Source: Ilex aquifolium (Eukaryota > Streptophyta > Magnoliopsida > Aquifoliales > Aquifoliaceae). From it: a DNA stretch of 64,000 nucleotides. Shown in pieces: positions 24,434-36,000 of the stretch. Each line of letters begins with the position of its first letter. The first letter of the stretch is position 1. The notes under the pieces were generated by a model. It made no database searches. It was not told the DNA's origin and saw nothing but the letters and a program-made list of their open reading frames with translations. The translations under genes and the position numbers were made by a program. The DNA is taken from NCBI GenBank assembly GCA_951799425.1, contig OX637397.1:15646064-15710063 (forward strand), read 5' to 3'.

Positions 24434-24441
24434 TATATAAA
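24434..24441 (+). promoter_or_regulatory. TATA box of cysteine-rich peptide gene 2
   Basis: TATATAAA, 60 bp before the ATG at 24494. Its position rules out the upstream in-frame ATG at 24428 as the translation start. Confidence 0.7.
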
Positions 24442-24493
24442 GTGTTGCTCAACTCTAATAGCTTCTCACTTAAGTAGTACTAGAATAGAAGAG

Positions 24494-24997
24494 ATGGTTC
24501 TTCAAAAATTTCTCATTGTTTTTCTCATTATCACTGCAACTACGCTGGTCAGAACTGGAAAATCATCTCTTCAAAATCCAAACATTTCTGTTCATGTGTC
24601 AAACAAAGGGCTAGACGTTAATCCCCACGCCCTCAATTCGATTCTTTCTAGTTCCATAAAATTCCAACCTAGTAAGTTGAAGTGATTTATAAAAAATTAC
24701 ATGACATTCGAGATTTACATTGCAACCATGATTTTAAAAGACGCATGATTGTGACGATTTCCCGTTACGGGGGAAAAAAAATCTCTTTTTCTTTTTATTT
24801 ATTTTAATTAATTTGTTTACTTTTCTTTTGTCTTATTTTTGTGTCTTTTGGCAGATGGGGCAAACCAACTGTGCATAAAGAAGTGTTTGGCAGTGCTCGC
24901 TGGTCCAACATGCGATACTCGATGCAAGGCCAGTGGCTTTAGCCAGGGGGATTGTACTGGTGGTGGATTCACAAAACGTTATTGTTGTACCAAATGA
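24494..24997 (+). CDS. Cysteine-rich secreted peptide (defensin-like) gene 2
   Basis: Exon 1 is 24494-24671 (MVLQKFLIVFLIITATTLVR, signal peptide, then about 37 cysteine-free residues). The donor is gtaagt at 24672 and the acceptor ttggcag precedes 24855. Exon 2 is 24855-24997. The join (A|AT) is in frame and gives a precursor of about 106 residues with a 47-residue C-terminal domain beginning NGANQLCIKKC. It has seven cysteines, not eight: the final CCC of the paralogs is YCC, which leaves one Cys unpaired. The peptide is probably secreted. The Cys framework and the signal-exon/mature-exon structure resemble plant DEFL peptides, but I do not recognise a named family. The frame is intact; activity is uncertain because of the lost cysteine. 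Confidence 0.65.
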
Positions 24998-25310
24998 TAT
25001 GTTGGCAACTATAAGAGAAAAGTTCTAAATAAATGAAAATAATTGGCTAGTCCAATAAAAAATGACTGAGTGCAAATAATTTATTGGCTCGTCCTTGTTC
25101 TCATTTTATTATTATTATTATTATTTTGGCAAATTATGTTTGCATCCTTATACCATGGTCGTGAATTGTTATCACTTGTCATCTCTTTTAATAACGGTTC
25201 CTAATATTACGTCTAAATTATGTGATTTAATTTTATATTGTCCCAAAAGTGAACATACGTGATGCTCCAAAATCTGTTGTTATCGAGAGAGATGACTCAA
25301 TCGACAGGTT

Positions 25311-25980
25311 TTTAAAAGTTTAAACCAAAGGGGAAGCATTGAATTTCTTTGAAAACCTAAGCGTATAGGATTTTTTGAAAAGTTAGGGGGCCATGGCCCC
25401 CCTTGGCCACTACTTAATTCCACCAATGACTAAGTTAGGAGCCTTTTATTTATCAAAAAAGAATGATGAACAATTATACGATAGTTTTTAAAGAATAAGA
25501 GGTAGTGTATTAAATAACAAAGGTGTCATCTTCGATCCATATATGAGTTAGAGCATTTTACATTTGATTTATTAGTCAGTCTAAAAATAAAATATTTGAT
25601 TTAGTAGATTAGAGGGCGAATGGCCCATTAACTTACCAAAAAGAAAATCTAAAGTCACTATACAAATTTTTGAAGACTTAAGAGAGAGCAATGTATAAAC
25701 CAAACATAAAAAAAACTTTATAAACCAAACATAATTTATTTTTCTCATAACATATCATATGTAGTATTTATTCAAAATTCAGTAGGGACAACTACCCCCA
25801 CAATGCCACAATTAGCGATGCCCCTGCACATAATAGTTGCGGGCATATTATCATGATTTCTAACTTATTTTTATATTTATCATTCTTTACATCAAAAGCT
25901 TGATTTGAGCTCATGCTTTTCAATGCAAAAGCGTATCTACAAAATACACTTTAACAGATTATGTTGAACGCGTGTTGTGC
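25311..25980. other. Intergenic; no gene seen
   Basis: AT-rich DNA with a short palindromic GGGGGCCATGGCCCCCC word near 25386. No coding signal. Confidence 0.5.
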
Positions 25981-25984
25981 AAAT

Positions 25985-26180
25985 TGATTGAAAATAAGCT
26001 AGAAATCTTGGTACAAAATAAAGAAAGTTCAAAAGAGAAAAATAATGAAACGAAAGAGATAGAGAAGAGATAAATTAAATGAAGAGAGAAACAATGAGAC
26101 GAAAGAGATAGAGAAGAGAGAAAAAATGAGACAAAAGAGATAGAGGAAAGAGAGAATAATGAACGGAAGAGAGACAAATG
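25985..26180. repeat. Purine-rich imperfect repeat
   Basis: Units of the type gagacgaaagagatagagaa recur several times. Composition and words resemble the purine blocks around the MITE at 15830-16780, so these may be remnants of one repeat family. Confidence 0.6.
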
Positions 26181-26482
26181 AATTAACAAAGAAAAGGGTA
26201 TTATTGTCATTACAAATATATAGTTAGCAATTGTGGACCACATACCTCATATATTACAATTATATGTTCTTAATGACTTAAAAGATTTGTGCTTGTCCTT
26301 ATTAACAAAACAGATTGAGAAAGAATACTTAGTTCCAATTTGCACATAAAATAACACATGTAATTTGACTCAATAAACAAAAGCCTAGTACAAAAGGATA
26401 AGTAGGCCCAAAATAAAATTTCAAAAAATATAATTGAACATACACTCTCTCTTCATTAATGCCAGTCAACTACTGCACCAAA

Positions 26483-26490
<8 letters not shown>

Positions 26491-26558
<68 letters not shown>
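26491..26558. repeat. (CT)n microsatellite
   Basis: An almost uninterrupted CT dinucleotide run of about 66 bp. Confidence 0.95.
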
Positions 26559-26561
<3 letters not shown>

Positions 26562-26587
26562 CATTTAATGACCCTTTGAAGTTGTCG

Positions 26588-26704
26588 GAGATCAACAGTG
26601 GCCTAATAGCTCCGCAGCTTCCTGTTAAACCGTTATGTCGTAGGTTCGAACTTCATCATCTCCCTTCCTTGTACTAATCTCAAACAGTGACAAAAAAAAA
26701 AAAG
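26588..26704 (+). mobile_element. tRNA-derived SINE with 10-bp TSD
   Basis: A-box TGGCCTAATAG and B-box GGTTCGAACTT are correctly ordered, with an A-tail at 26693-26703. Direct repeats GAAGTTGTCG at 26578-26587 and 26705-26714 flank it. It is a different family from the SINEs of the peptide cluster. Confidence 0.85.
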
Positions 26705-26749
26705 GAAGTTGTCGACAGTTGCACAATTAAATAAACATAATGATAGTAT

Positions 26750-28570
26750 TCACCCAAAATAACAATAATGAACCAAATGTTCTATTCTCACTAAATTAGA
26801 TAGTAAATTAAATTTCTACCTCAGTGTAGCTGTTTATTGATTTAGAATTTATTTTTTAAATATTTTTATGTTTGAATATTTTCATTAGAAAATATAAATC
26901 ACAGTATGCAAAGCGTAAAAAAAGAAGAAGATGAATGATTACTTCAATCCGAAAAGGGGGAGCCATTGATATATTTGTTATCAGTAATACCAAAAATATT
27001 ATCATAACTTAAAGCGAAGATTTAGTGGTTAAATAATCTATCACATTTAACACAATCACAAATAATGAGACAATTGTATAAAAAAATTATAATGAGCATC
27101 AAGTAATTAAAAAGTGAATCAAATAAAGATGAAAATGTTAAAAAAATAAAAGTGAATCATATTATAGTAAATATTTATGTTTCAAGACGAAAAGTGAGAA
27201 AAATATTTTTAAATAAAATTATTAGTATATTATTTTAATATTTATATTAAATTGTTGAGGGCCCTATTTAACATGTTTGCTTATGGCTCTTAAATTTATT
27301 GGGCCAGCCTTGTCTTTAAGATCCAAAAGTGAGCAACAGCTATATCTATATTTTACTTATAAATGTCAGCATCTGCAAAAAAAATTTGATTTCCTATTTT
27401 ATCTCTAATTATTATAATAAAGTAAATTATACCCACCTATATACTTTCACTTAATTTTTATTTTTTACTCTTATTTGATTATCAACTTGTTTTGAACTCT
27501 TTTTATAAGGACTTCTAAATTCTTTTGAACTCATTTATTAGTAGTACAATTACATAAAATATTTTATATCTATATGAAGAAATAAAATCATATACATGTT
27601 ATTATACTTATTTTTTAGTATGCAATAAAATAATAATATTATAAACGATCTAATCAATTTATTTAAAAAAATAAAAATTTAATAACTTTATAATATAATT
27701 AGGTGTGCAAATGCCTAAAGGGGTCAGAAAAATACATAAATAAATGATAAATTAGGTACTCAAAGACTTATGGAATAAATTAATAATTAAAATATGAATT
27801 AATTATTTAGCACCTAATTTATTATTTAATTTAATTATACATAAATTCATATTTTTACAAAAAAATATTATTTAAATTTATTTACATGCAACGTCATGCA
27901 TTGCTATTAACAAAAGAGGGAATGGTTCTCTCTCAACACTTTTATTTCATCTCTTAGCATTCGTTGAGCATAGGCTTTTTCTCTTATTTTCTTAGTTGTC
28001 ACCTATACATGAAAACAACATGGATTCAAATTATGCTCCTAAATTGCAAAATGCAAGTTCAAACTAAAAGCTTTTATATATTGAGAATAGTTACAAATTG
28101 TGGTACAAAATGAGGGATGGTTCAAAAGAATTGTATTTTGGTCAAAATCTAGAGAAAAACTTCCAAGTACATCCTGGGAAAAGGCCAAGGGGTGCAACCT
28201 CTCTAAGCAAGAAAACAATGAAAGAGGAAACTATAATCTAACTTAGATTTACATTCCAAAGCTCTAAATTCTTTAAATTTCACGTATCACTAAGTTTTTC
28301 AACGCTTGTATCAATAAAATCCATCAAAAAATTAAAGCAACTATTAGAATAATTTGCAAAGAGAATTAGAGATTAAAGAGAGTTTTGGGTATTTTTCATG
28401 AAAAAGAAAAGAAGATCTGAACAATAATTATAGATTTTCATGTCATGCAATTTGAGTGAACAATTGATTGCATTTTAAATAACTTGAGCTTTCAAGCTGT
28501 GCTTTTTGATAAATAACTTGAGGTTTGAGGAGACAAATCTGTTAAAAGATTCCACATCTCAAATGATAAA
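26750..28570. other. AT-rich intergenic DNA; no gene seen
   Basis: Very AT-rich, with stops in all frames and no recognisable repeat ends or RNA gene. Confidence 0.6.
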
Positions 28571-28606
28571 CCAAACACCACTTAGTGGGGTAGTTCAGTA
28601 GGGTAC

Positions 28607-31051
28607 TGTAACACCCCACATTTTTTTTTTATATATGTATATAGATATATAGTAAATAATTGTTGTAAAAATGTGGATATGTGTAATGATGTAAGAATGA
28701 ACTATATAGATTATAATAGTAAGAGAAATGCTAGAGATGCATATTGATTGGGAAATTTGAGTTTTCAAGACATTTAAACTTGGAAAGGGTGATTAGATGA
28801 ATTTCTAAATATTTTTAGATCAAAATAAGGTGTCCATTGAATCCGGAAGGTCGAACAACCTTGGGAGAGATAATATGAGGTGTATTGGAAGTTAGGAAGT
28901 ATTCCGGAGTGAAAACACACTTAGAGAAAATTTGGGTAAAAAAGAGTTGGGAAACCTTCTAGTATTTTGGTCATAACTTTTTATCCTTATATCCAATTGA
29001 TCTGAAATTTGGACAGTAGATAGTAGACATTTAGGGCTACAAAAGTGTATCTAATGAAAATTTTCCAATTCGACCTCTAAATGGGTCAAAACTTCCCTGA
29101 AAGTCGAAGTAGCCGAAGTGTACCGGTACCGGTACGCCCGAACCAGTAGCTAAACCGTAACGGTACAGCGTACCGGTATGCCCGATAAAAGTCGGGATTT
29201 TGGTGTTTTAAAACACCCTTTTAAGCCTCATTTGACCCATTCTTCCATCCCACTCTCACCCCAAACATCTTAGAGCCCTAAGAGAAGAGAAAAGGAGAGA
29301 AAAACACAAAGATCTTGAGAGAGTTAACCCTTATAGAGATCAAAATCGAAATTCGTCAAGAACACCATTCTTCTACTCTCCTCTTCTACACTTTCACTAC
29401 ACCTTTACCCACACCTCTTGGAATCCTAGAGAGAGTCTTAGAAAAGAATAAAGAAGGAGAAAACACAAGATCAAAAGGGAAAAACAAAGGATTTAAGAGT
29501 GATTCAAGATCAAACCCTAGATTTCAAGAACACCAAGGTAGAGGTTTTCTTCCATTCTTGTTCATTGATGTTAGGGTTATATATATATATATGTTTTGAC
29601 TCCTAATCATATGTATTTGCTATGAGTTCATTGTTTCTTGGTTCTCTTGCAATTGTTAACATGTTTTACATAAAGTTAGAGTGGTATACCCATGAAATCC
29701 CTCTTTTGTTTGAAAAACCCTAGTTTTCAAGAGTGATGGGTTTTCTTTTTTGAACTCTTCCTTTATTCTTGATTTCAAAATTCTAGTGTTTTGTGTTGAG
29801 TAATAAAATGATATTATTGTGATCTCTTTCATTTTTCTTGGTTGGTTATTGAAAATGTCACATGCTTAATTTTGGTATTTTGAGATATGCTTGTAAAATG
29901 AGAAATTGTGGATTTTGTAGTTATTTGGAATTATTGGGTATTTGAAAGAATAATTGGTATTGTATTCTTGTATGGTTGTTTGGACAAGCCTTGATGGTGA
30001 GAGGTTCCTTATAAGGATGATCATGCCAAAAGAGGACAGTATGTGATTTTCCTCAAGAGATTCCTTATAAGGATGCTTGAGAAACCAAGCCTTGAGGGTG
30101 AGAGGTTCCTTATAAGGATGCTCATGCCAAAAGAGGACAGTATGTGATTTTCCTCAAAAGGTTCCTTATAAGGATGCTTGAGAAACCAAGCCTTGAGGGT
30201 GAGAGGTTCCTTATAAGGATGCTCATGCCAAAAGAGGACAGTATGTAATTTTCCTCAAGAGGTTCCTTATAAGGATGCTTGAGAAACCAAGCCTTGAGGG
30301 TGAGAGGTTCCTTATAAGGATGCTCATGCCAAAAGAGGACAATATGTGATTTCCTCAAGAGGTTCCTTGTAAGGATGCTTGAGAAACCAAACCTTGAGGG
30401 TGAGAGGTTCCTTATAAGGATGCTCATGCCGGGGAGGACAATCTTATATCATGTGTGGGAAATGGTTTATATTTTGAAAATGGATGTTTATTGGAACTTG
30501 GTTGTTATTGTTCATTTCTATTGCTACTTAAACTTGAGATCCATTCTAAAATGTACATGTTTTACTTCAAAAATTATATATGTTATTTGTGAAATGAGAC
30601 CGACCATTTTATATGCTTTGATAAACCTTGTTCGAGTTTGGGAGGAATGTTGCTACAGAGCTTAGTGCTCACCCCCTACAAACAACATATTTCAGGTCTT
30701 TGTCTAGAGGAGAAGCTCGGAACTGACGAGCCGGGACATTGGGAAGCTCCCATAGAAGGGAACGTAGATCCCGAGATGGACCTGTAGAGACATAACTTCT
30801 TTTGTAATAGACTTGAGAATTTATTTTGAAATCATGTGAAGTTTAGTTTTCTTTTGTTATTCCGCTGCTAAGTTACGTTTGATCATTTGAGATGTAAATG
30901 TCATAGCTTGACTTATTCTTTTGGGATGATATTGTAAATTCTATGGATGATGAATGGAAAAAATTTCTTATTGATGGAATTATGTTAGTGCTCTCATGAT
31001 ATGAATGTTTTAGAATGTAATGCCGTCCAGGGTGTGTTTTGGGGCGTTACA
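28607..31051. mobile_element. 2.4-kb solo LTR with 5-bp TSD (copy 1)
   Basis: It begins TGTAACACCCC and ends GGGGCGTTACA (TG...CA ends), flanked by GGTAC at 28602-28606 and 31052-31056. There is no primer site, polypurine tract or coding region, so it is read as a solo LTR left by recombination between the two LTRs of a retrotransposon. A second copy of the family is at 58168-60607, and the two align through most of their length (for example ttcttccattcttgttcattgatgttaggg in both, in pieces). An LTR this long suggests a Ty3/gypsy-type parent, but that is inference. Confidence 0.85.
29985..30430. repeat. Five-copy ~101-bp tandem repeat inside solo LTR 1
   Basis: gaggttccttataaggatg starts each unit near 30001, 30102, 30203, 30304 and 30404, a period of 100-101 bp. 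Each unit has two internal copies of ggttccttataaggatgct. The long minus-strand frame across it is only the repeat read through. The corresponding part of solo LTR 2 lacks the array. Confidence 0.9.
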
Positions 31052-31639
31052 GGTACCAATCGAACTTCTCATTCTGAGATTGAAGGTTTGAGTCTTGGAG
31101 TGCACATTGAAATTCGTTGGTTGACCGCTATGCTAGTTTAGTTAGGTTCGTTTCCGAAAGGAGTAACGAGCACGGTCAGGGGCTTCATGATACAACCAGT
31201 GAAGGCCTATCGGGGTGATCACTGGGCGTTCTCCTTTACTCCCACCCATGTTTTTACCTGCAAAAAATAATAATAATAATAAACCATACTATTGATTGTT
31301 TTGGGATGCTTAGCATTAAACAAAACTGAACCAGAAGCATCAATTTTTAGACCAAAAGAAAAAAAATGTGGTCCAAAACGACAAATCTATTGTTTTATTT
31401 GACAATTTTCTGTATTATAGTTTTATATTTTCATATTTCTATAATATGTTGTTAGCACATTACTCAATTTTTATCGTATTGCATGAAAAGTTTATAGTAT
31501 ACTATATTAAAATAGACCTTATCATTATCATCTGTTTATGTGGTTGAAAGTGAAGTTTGAGAATTTTAATATTTCAACATATAAATTCAGAATCTAAAAA
31601 TCCTCTGAGGTACAAAGTGTCATTCACCTTTATTGTTTA

Positions 31640-32215
31640 TTTTAGAGTTAATCTCAAATTATACTCCGAAAGATCGTTCGAATTTTAATTTGTACCTTTA
31701 AAGATCAAAAATTTAAATTTGTACCCTCAAAGATAGAAATTTCTATCAATGTGCACATCAAGCTAACAGCCATTGGTTGCCGTCTAAAATTAAATGAATA
31801 AATTATACCTAGAGCCCTCAGGTTTGTCACTTAATCACTTAGACCTCTCACATTTAAAAAATTACACCTACATCCCTTGAGAATCCAAATATGACTAAAA
31901 ATGTTCTTCCAATTGGGTATTTAAATAATTCTGTTTAATCGATGTATTGCATTGGACATAAAGAATGTTATATAAATACTTGCATTTTGTAGGACATTCA
32001 AATGGAAGTTTGATTTTGAACTTTAGAGTATAACGGGCCTACAAAATAAAGGGCAGTATAAAATTATAATTTTTTATTAGGATGAAATCATATTTTTTAA
32101 CGGTTATTTTAACAGATATCAACGACAAGAGATTATGTGTTACACGTGCACAAACATCAGGAGGTGTAAGAGTAATATTCTAAATGTGAGGAAGTCAAAA
32201 CAATTAAGACCTTTT
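31640..32215. mobile_element. MITE-like inverted-repeat element(s)
   Basis: 31800-32215 has imperfect inverted ends: left tcacatttaaaaaattacacctac; right, reversed, tcacatttagaatattactcttacacc (given in parts). 31643-31735 resembles half of the fold-back MITE at 15696-15819 (gttaatctcaaatt..., atctttaaggg type words). No coding capacity. Confidence 0.5.
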
Positions 32216-32290
32216 TTTTTTTAATCTCTCTGCCACTGCACTCCTGATGAACTACCACAATCATTCATCAGAAAGAAGAAGAAGAAGAAG

Positions 32291-32906
32291 TAGGCCTCTG
32301 CATTTTTAGCCCATAATCCGCCCGGCTTATTGGGCCAAAAATGGGCTAAATACAGGCCGGACCTTATGGGCCGTCCATTGGGCCTAAAACGGGCTTTTTA
32401 TTAAAAAACTATTTTTATGTAAAAAATACAAAAAGACATCAATTACATAAAGTTGATATGAAAAAATAAATTAACAAAAAAATTATTCATATTGATTGAA
32501 TTTAACAAATATTCATATAGAGTTACAATGTTATATTACAAATTGATTGGTGGGTGAGACTATTTTGTATCACTACAAATTGAGTACACCCCAATTAGGT
32601 TGACACTTACACAATTGTCAATTATTTGCAAGTCTCAATCTTATAAAAGTTACAGATCAAATATAAAATAAACAATACAATTATGAAATATAATATAATT
32701 ATCTTATTGGACTATTGGGCGGGTTAACGGGTGGCTAACGGGCTTGTTAACAGACCCTCGGCTCTAAAAAATACTGCCCAAGCCCTACCCGCCGGACTAA
32801 CAGGCTATCCAAGCCTTGTCACATGTACGGGCCGGGCTGCCCATTAGCCCGTTGGGCTTCTGAGCCGTGGGCGGCCCATTGAGTTTTGGGCTTTTTGGTA
32901 AGGCTA
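32291..32906. mobile_element. hAT-like MITE rich in GGCCCA words
   Basis: Ends are TAGGCC... and ...AAGGCTA, flanked by agaagaag and agaagaac, close to an 8-bp hAT target duplication. The outer arms are GC-rich and carry many GGGCC/GGCCC words on both strands (32320-32400 and 32700-32890), able to fold back, around an AT-rich core. It lies about 170 bp upstream of the resistance-gene start codon. Confidence 0.65.
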
Positions 32907-33079
32907 AGAAGAACTGCCACTTTCATTAATTAATTAATGTTATTGGGTTTTGGACCCAGATCTAATGAATTGTCCAAATCGTGGTCAACTTTTTAATCTT
33001 TAACCACAACTCTCTCTCTCTCTCGCTGTTCTCTTCTCTCTGGCCGTCTCTCTCTGCTTGTGTGTGACGTTGATCATCA

Positions 33080-36000
33080 ATGGCTGATATTCAAGGTCTA
33101 CAGGCTGATATTGTGAAGGAAATATTGAAGAAGGCGCTTTCTCTTGCAGCTGAAGAGATCAGCCTTGTATGGGGTTTCAAGGGAGATCTGGCTAAGCTTG
33201 AAGGATCAGTTAAAATGATTCAAGCCGTGTTAATTGATGCCGAGAGACGAGGAGTTAACGATGATTCCGTCAAGGTATGGCTGGACAAGCTTAAGGATGA
33301 AGGTTACCGAGCTGATGATGTCTTGGATGAGTTCGCTTACGAAATCGCACGACCAAAGGTGGAGATTCGAAATCAAATGAGGAAAAAGGTTTGCTTCTTC
33401 TTTTCATCTTCTAACCCAATTTTGTTCCGTTCCCGTATGGCTCATAAAATCCAGAATATCAACACATCCTTGGAAAAGATCAGCAAAGAAGAAAATGATT
33501 ATGGACTTCAAAGGGTTTCACAAGTGTCTACTCCTGTTACAATAGAGAGAGAGACCGACTCACTTCTTCACCAATCGGAAGTTGTTGTAAGAAGGGCTGC
33601 TGAAGCATTAAATATACTTAAAATGTTAACCAGCCCGGAAATCGAGAAGTTGTCACTATGATTCCTATTGTGGGAATGGCTGGGACTGGGAAAATAACTT
33701 TGGCTAAATTGATGTATGATAGCGATGAGATAAAGAGACACTTAATTTGGGTATGTGTATCTGAGATGTCAAAGGGCTTTTAACAGAGATCCTTGAATCT
33801 TTGACGAAGAAGAAGTGCAATTCGTGAAGAACTTTGGAAAGTGTTGGGAGGGAAAAAATATTTGCTCATACTCGATGATGTGTGGAACGAAGATGATGTG
33901 TGGAACGAAGATCATAACATATGGAACGATTTTAAGACTTGTCTACTAAGAGTTGGTACAACCCAAGGGAACAACATTCTGATCACTACACGTAGTGTTA
34001 AAGTGGCCTCAATTTTGGAGACGCTCCTAGCGTGTTATGTTGAAAAATTATCAGCGGAGGATTGTTGGTCCATATTTAAAGAAAAAGCATTTGCAAATGG
34101 AGGAGCTCCAACTAATTCAGATTTAGAGGACATTGGAAGGGTAATTGTGAAAAAATGTAATGGTGTGCCATTGGCGGCGGAGATAGCAGGGAGTATGATG
34201 CACTTGAAGAAGGACAAACAACCAATTTTAAATGATGGATTATGGAGTGCAGTTGGAGATGAAAATGGCATACTTCCTATTATTAAGTTGAGTTTTGATC
34301 ATTTATTATCATCATCATTGAAACAATGTTTTGCATATTGTTCACCTTTTAGAAAAGATTCCCTTACGGAAAAGGAACAATTAATTCAACTATGGATGGC
34401 ACAAGAATTTCTTCCACCAAAGGAAGGAAGTAACAAGGTACGAGAGGATATTGGTAACAAATATTTTAATGATTTGTTGCAAAATTCTTTATTTCAAGAT
34501 ATTGAGAAGGATGACTATGACAACATTAAACGTTGTAAGATGCATGATTTGGTACATGATCTTGCACGATCGATTTTGAAACTAGAGTGCTTTACTCAAG
34601 AGGATGATAAGGGAAAAGAGACTCCTTGTGTTCGAAATTTAGCAATATATTCAAATAGGGAAAACATTGGTAATATCCAAAGGGAGAGTGCTAAAAGGGT
34701 GCGTACATTATTTTCAAAGAGTATTGTACTTGACGAAACATTTTTGAACTTCAAATGTTTGCGTGTCTTAAATTTCTGTGGGGTTGCTATGAAAGAGCTG
34801 CCGTCTTCAATTAGTGAGTTGGTACACTAAAGGTACCTTGACTTGTCAAATACTCGTAACTTGAGAAGTTTTCCAAAATATATTGTTAAACTTTACAATC
34901 TGCAAACCTTAAGAAGTTAGGGAATCTTCCATTTTTGGAACTTTCCTGAGGAATTCAAAAATTTGACTAGCTTAAGACATCTCTGTTTTGATCAACACCT
35001 CAATTGTCGGATGGCACCTTAGATAAGATGGTTAACTTCCCTTCAAACTCTATCAATCTTTAGAGTGGGTAAAGGCAAGGATTTCCAGATTGAAGAGTTA
35101 GGGTATTTAAAAAATCTAAGAGGTAAGCTGGACATATATGATCCCCAAGAAGTGGGCAGTATAGAGGAAGCAGGAAAAGCATATTTATGTGAAAAGGAAA
35201 ATCTATACAAGCTGGCTTTCAAGTGGGATTTTAGGTGGAATGGTAATAAAAGCGATGAGGGTGTCTTGCAAGGCCTCCAACCTTCCCCAAGCTTAAAAGG
35301 ATTAGAGATAAATAACTTTTGGGGTGATAACTTCCCGTTATGGGTGATGAAGATGGCTGTAACTGCTAGTGGTGGATACGACTGGTTACCACTCAACAAT
35401 TTGGTGACAATCAAACTAATAGGTTGCAGCAGATGTGAGCATATACCAATGCTCGGCCGACTACCACTTCTTCGAGACCTTCACTTGTCAAGGATGGATA
35501 ATGTAAAATGCCTAGATGAGTCATTCTAAGGTTATGATTGCCATGGATCAGGCACCAGCCATAGTGGTAAAGAGTCAAAGGTATTGTTTCCATCTTTGAA
35601 AAGATTTGAAATGTTCGGAATGCCCAACCTAGCAAAAATGGATAGAATTACCAGAAGCAGCAAGTGTGGTGTCAGCATTTCCTTGCCTTGAAGAGTTGTC
35701 CATTTATGGGTGCCTGCTATTGGAAAGTACACCAAGTCATTTCCCACACCTTAAGGAATTGAGTTATGAGAAGGTTATCAGCTTGCCATTAAAAAAGATA
35801 TGCAGTAGCCAACTAACGACTCTAACGAACCTGAAGATTGAGTCAATGCCAAACCTCACTTCTTTGCCGGATGAGCTGTTGCAGAACAATAAATATCTAC
35901 GGGATCTATCGATAACGAATTGTGACATGTTAACACATGTTTTTACCCTGTGAGGATGCGACACCTATCTTCTTCTATGGCTAATAATCGAATTTTGAAA

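Larger units (their letters stand above)
21194..25310. repeat. Segmental duplication unit B
   Basis: A direct tandem copy of unit A. It lacks the MULE and the upstream SINE copy of A, but has its own insertions at 21676-23220 and 23785-24305. The duplicated sequence includes the complete second peptide gene and its promoter. Confidence 0.8.
28571..31281 (+). mobile_element. SINE (family B) split by a solo LTR
   Basis: The left part, 28571-28606, carries the A-box-like TAGTTCAGTAGGG. The right part, 31052-31281, carries the B-box-like GGTTTGAGTCTTGG, the body shared with the SINE at 47570-47815 (tggttgaccgctatg..., gtaacgagcacggtcagggg...) and a tail of A then AAT repeats. Flanks ataaaccaaac and ataaaccatac are probable SINE target duplications. 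Everything from 28607 to 31051 is a later insertion. Confidence 0.8.

Noticed and set aside
24428..24493. Upstream in-frame ATG extending peptide gene 2
   Set aside because: It lies in front of and overlaps the TATA box, so it is not in the transcript; the conserved MVLQKFL start is used in all copies.
26588..26704. Possible tRNA gene from good A and B boxes
   Set aside because: Poly-A tail and 10-bp target duplications show a SINE.
29985..30430. Regularly spaced repeats that could suggest a CRISPR array
   Set aside because: Whole 101-bp units are repeated with no unique spacers, inside an LTR of plant DNA; it is a tandem repeat.
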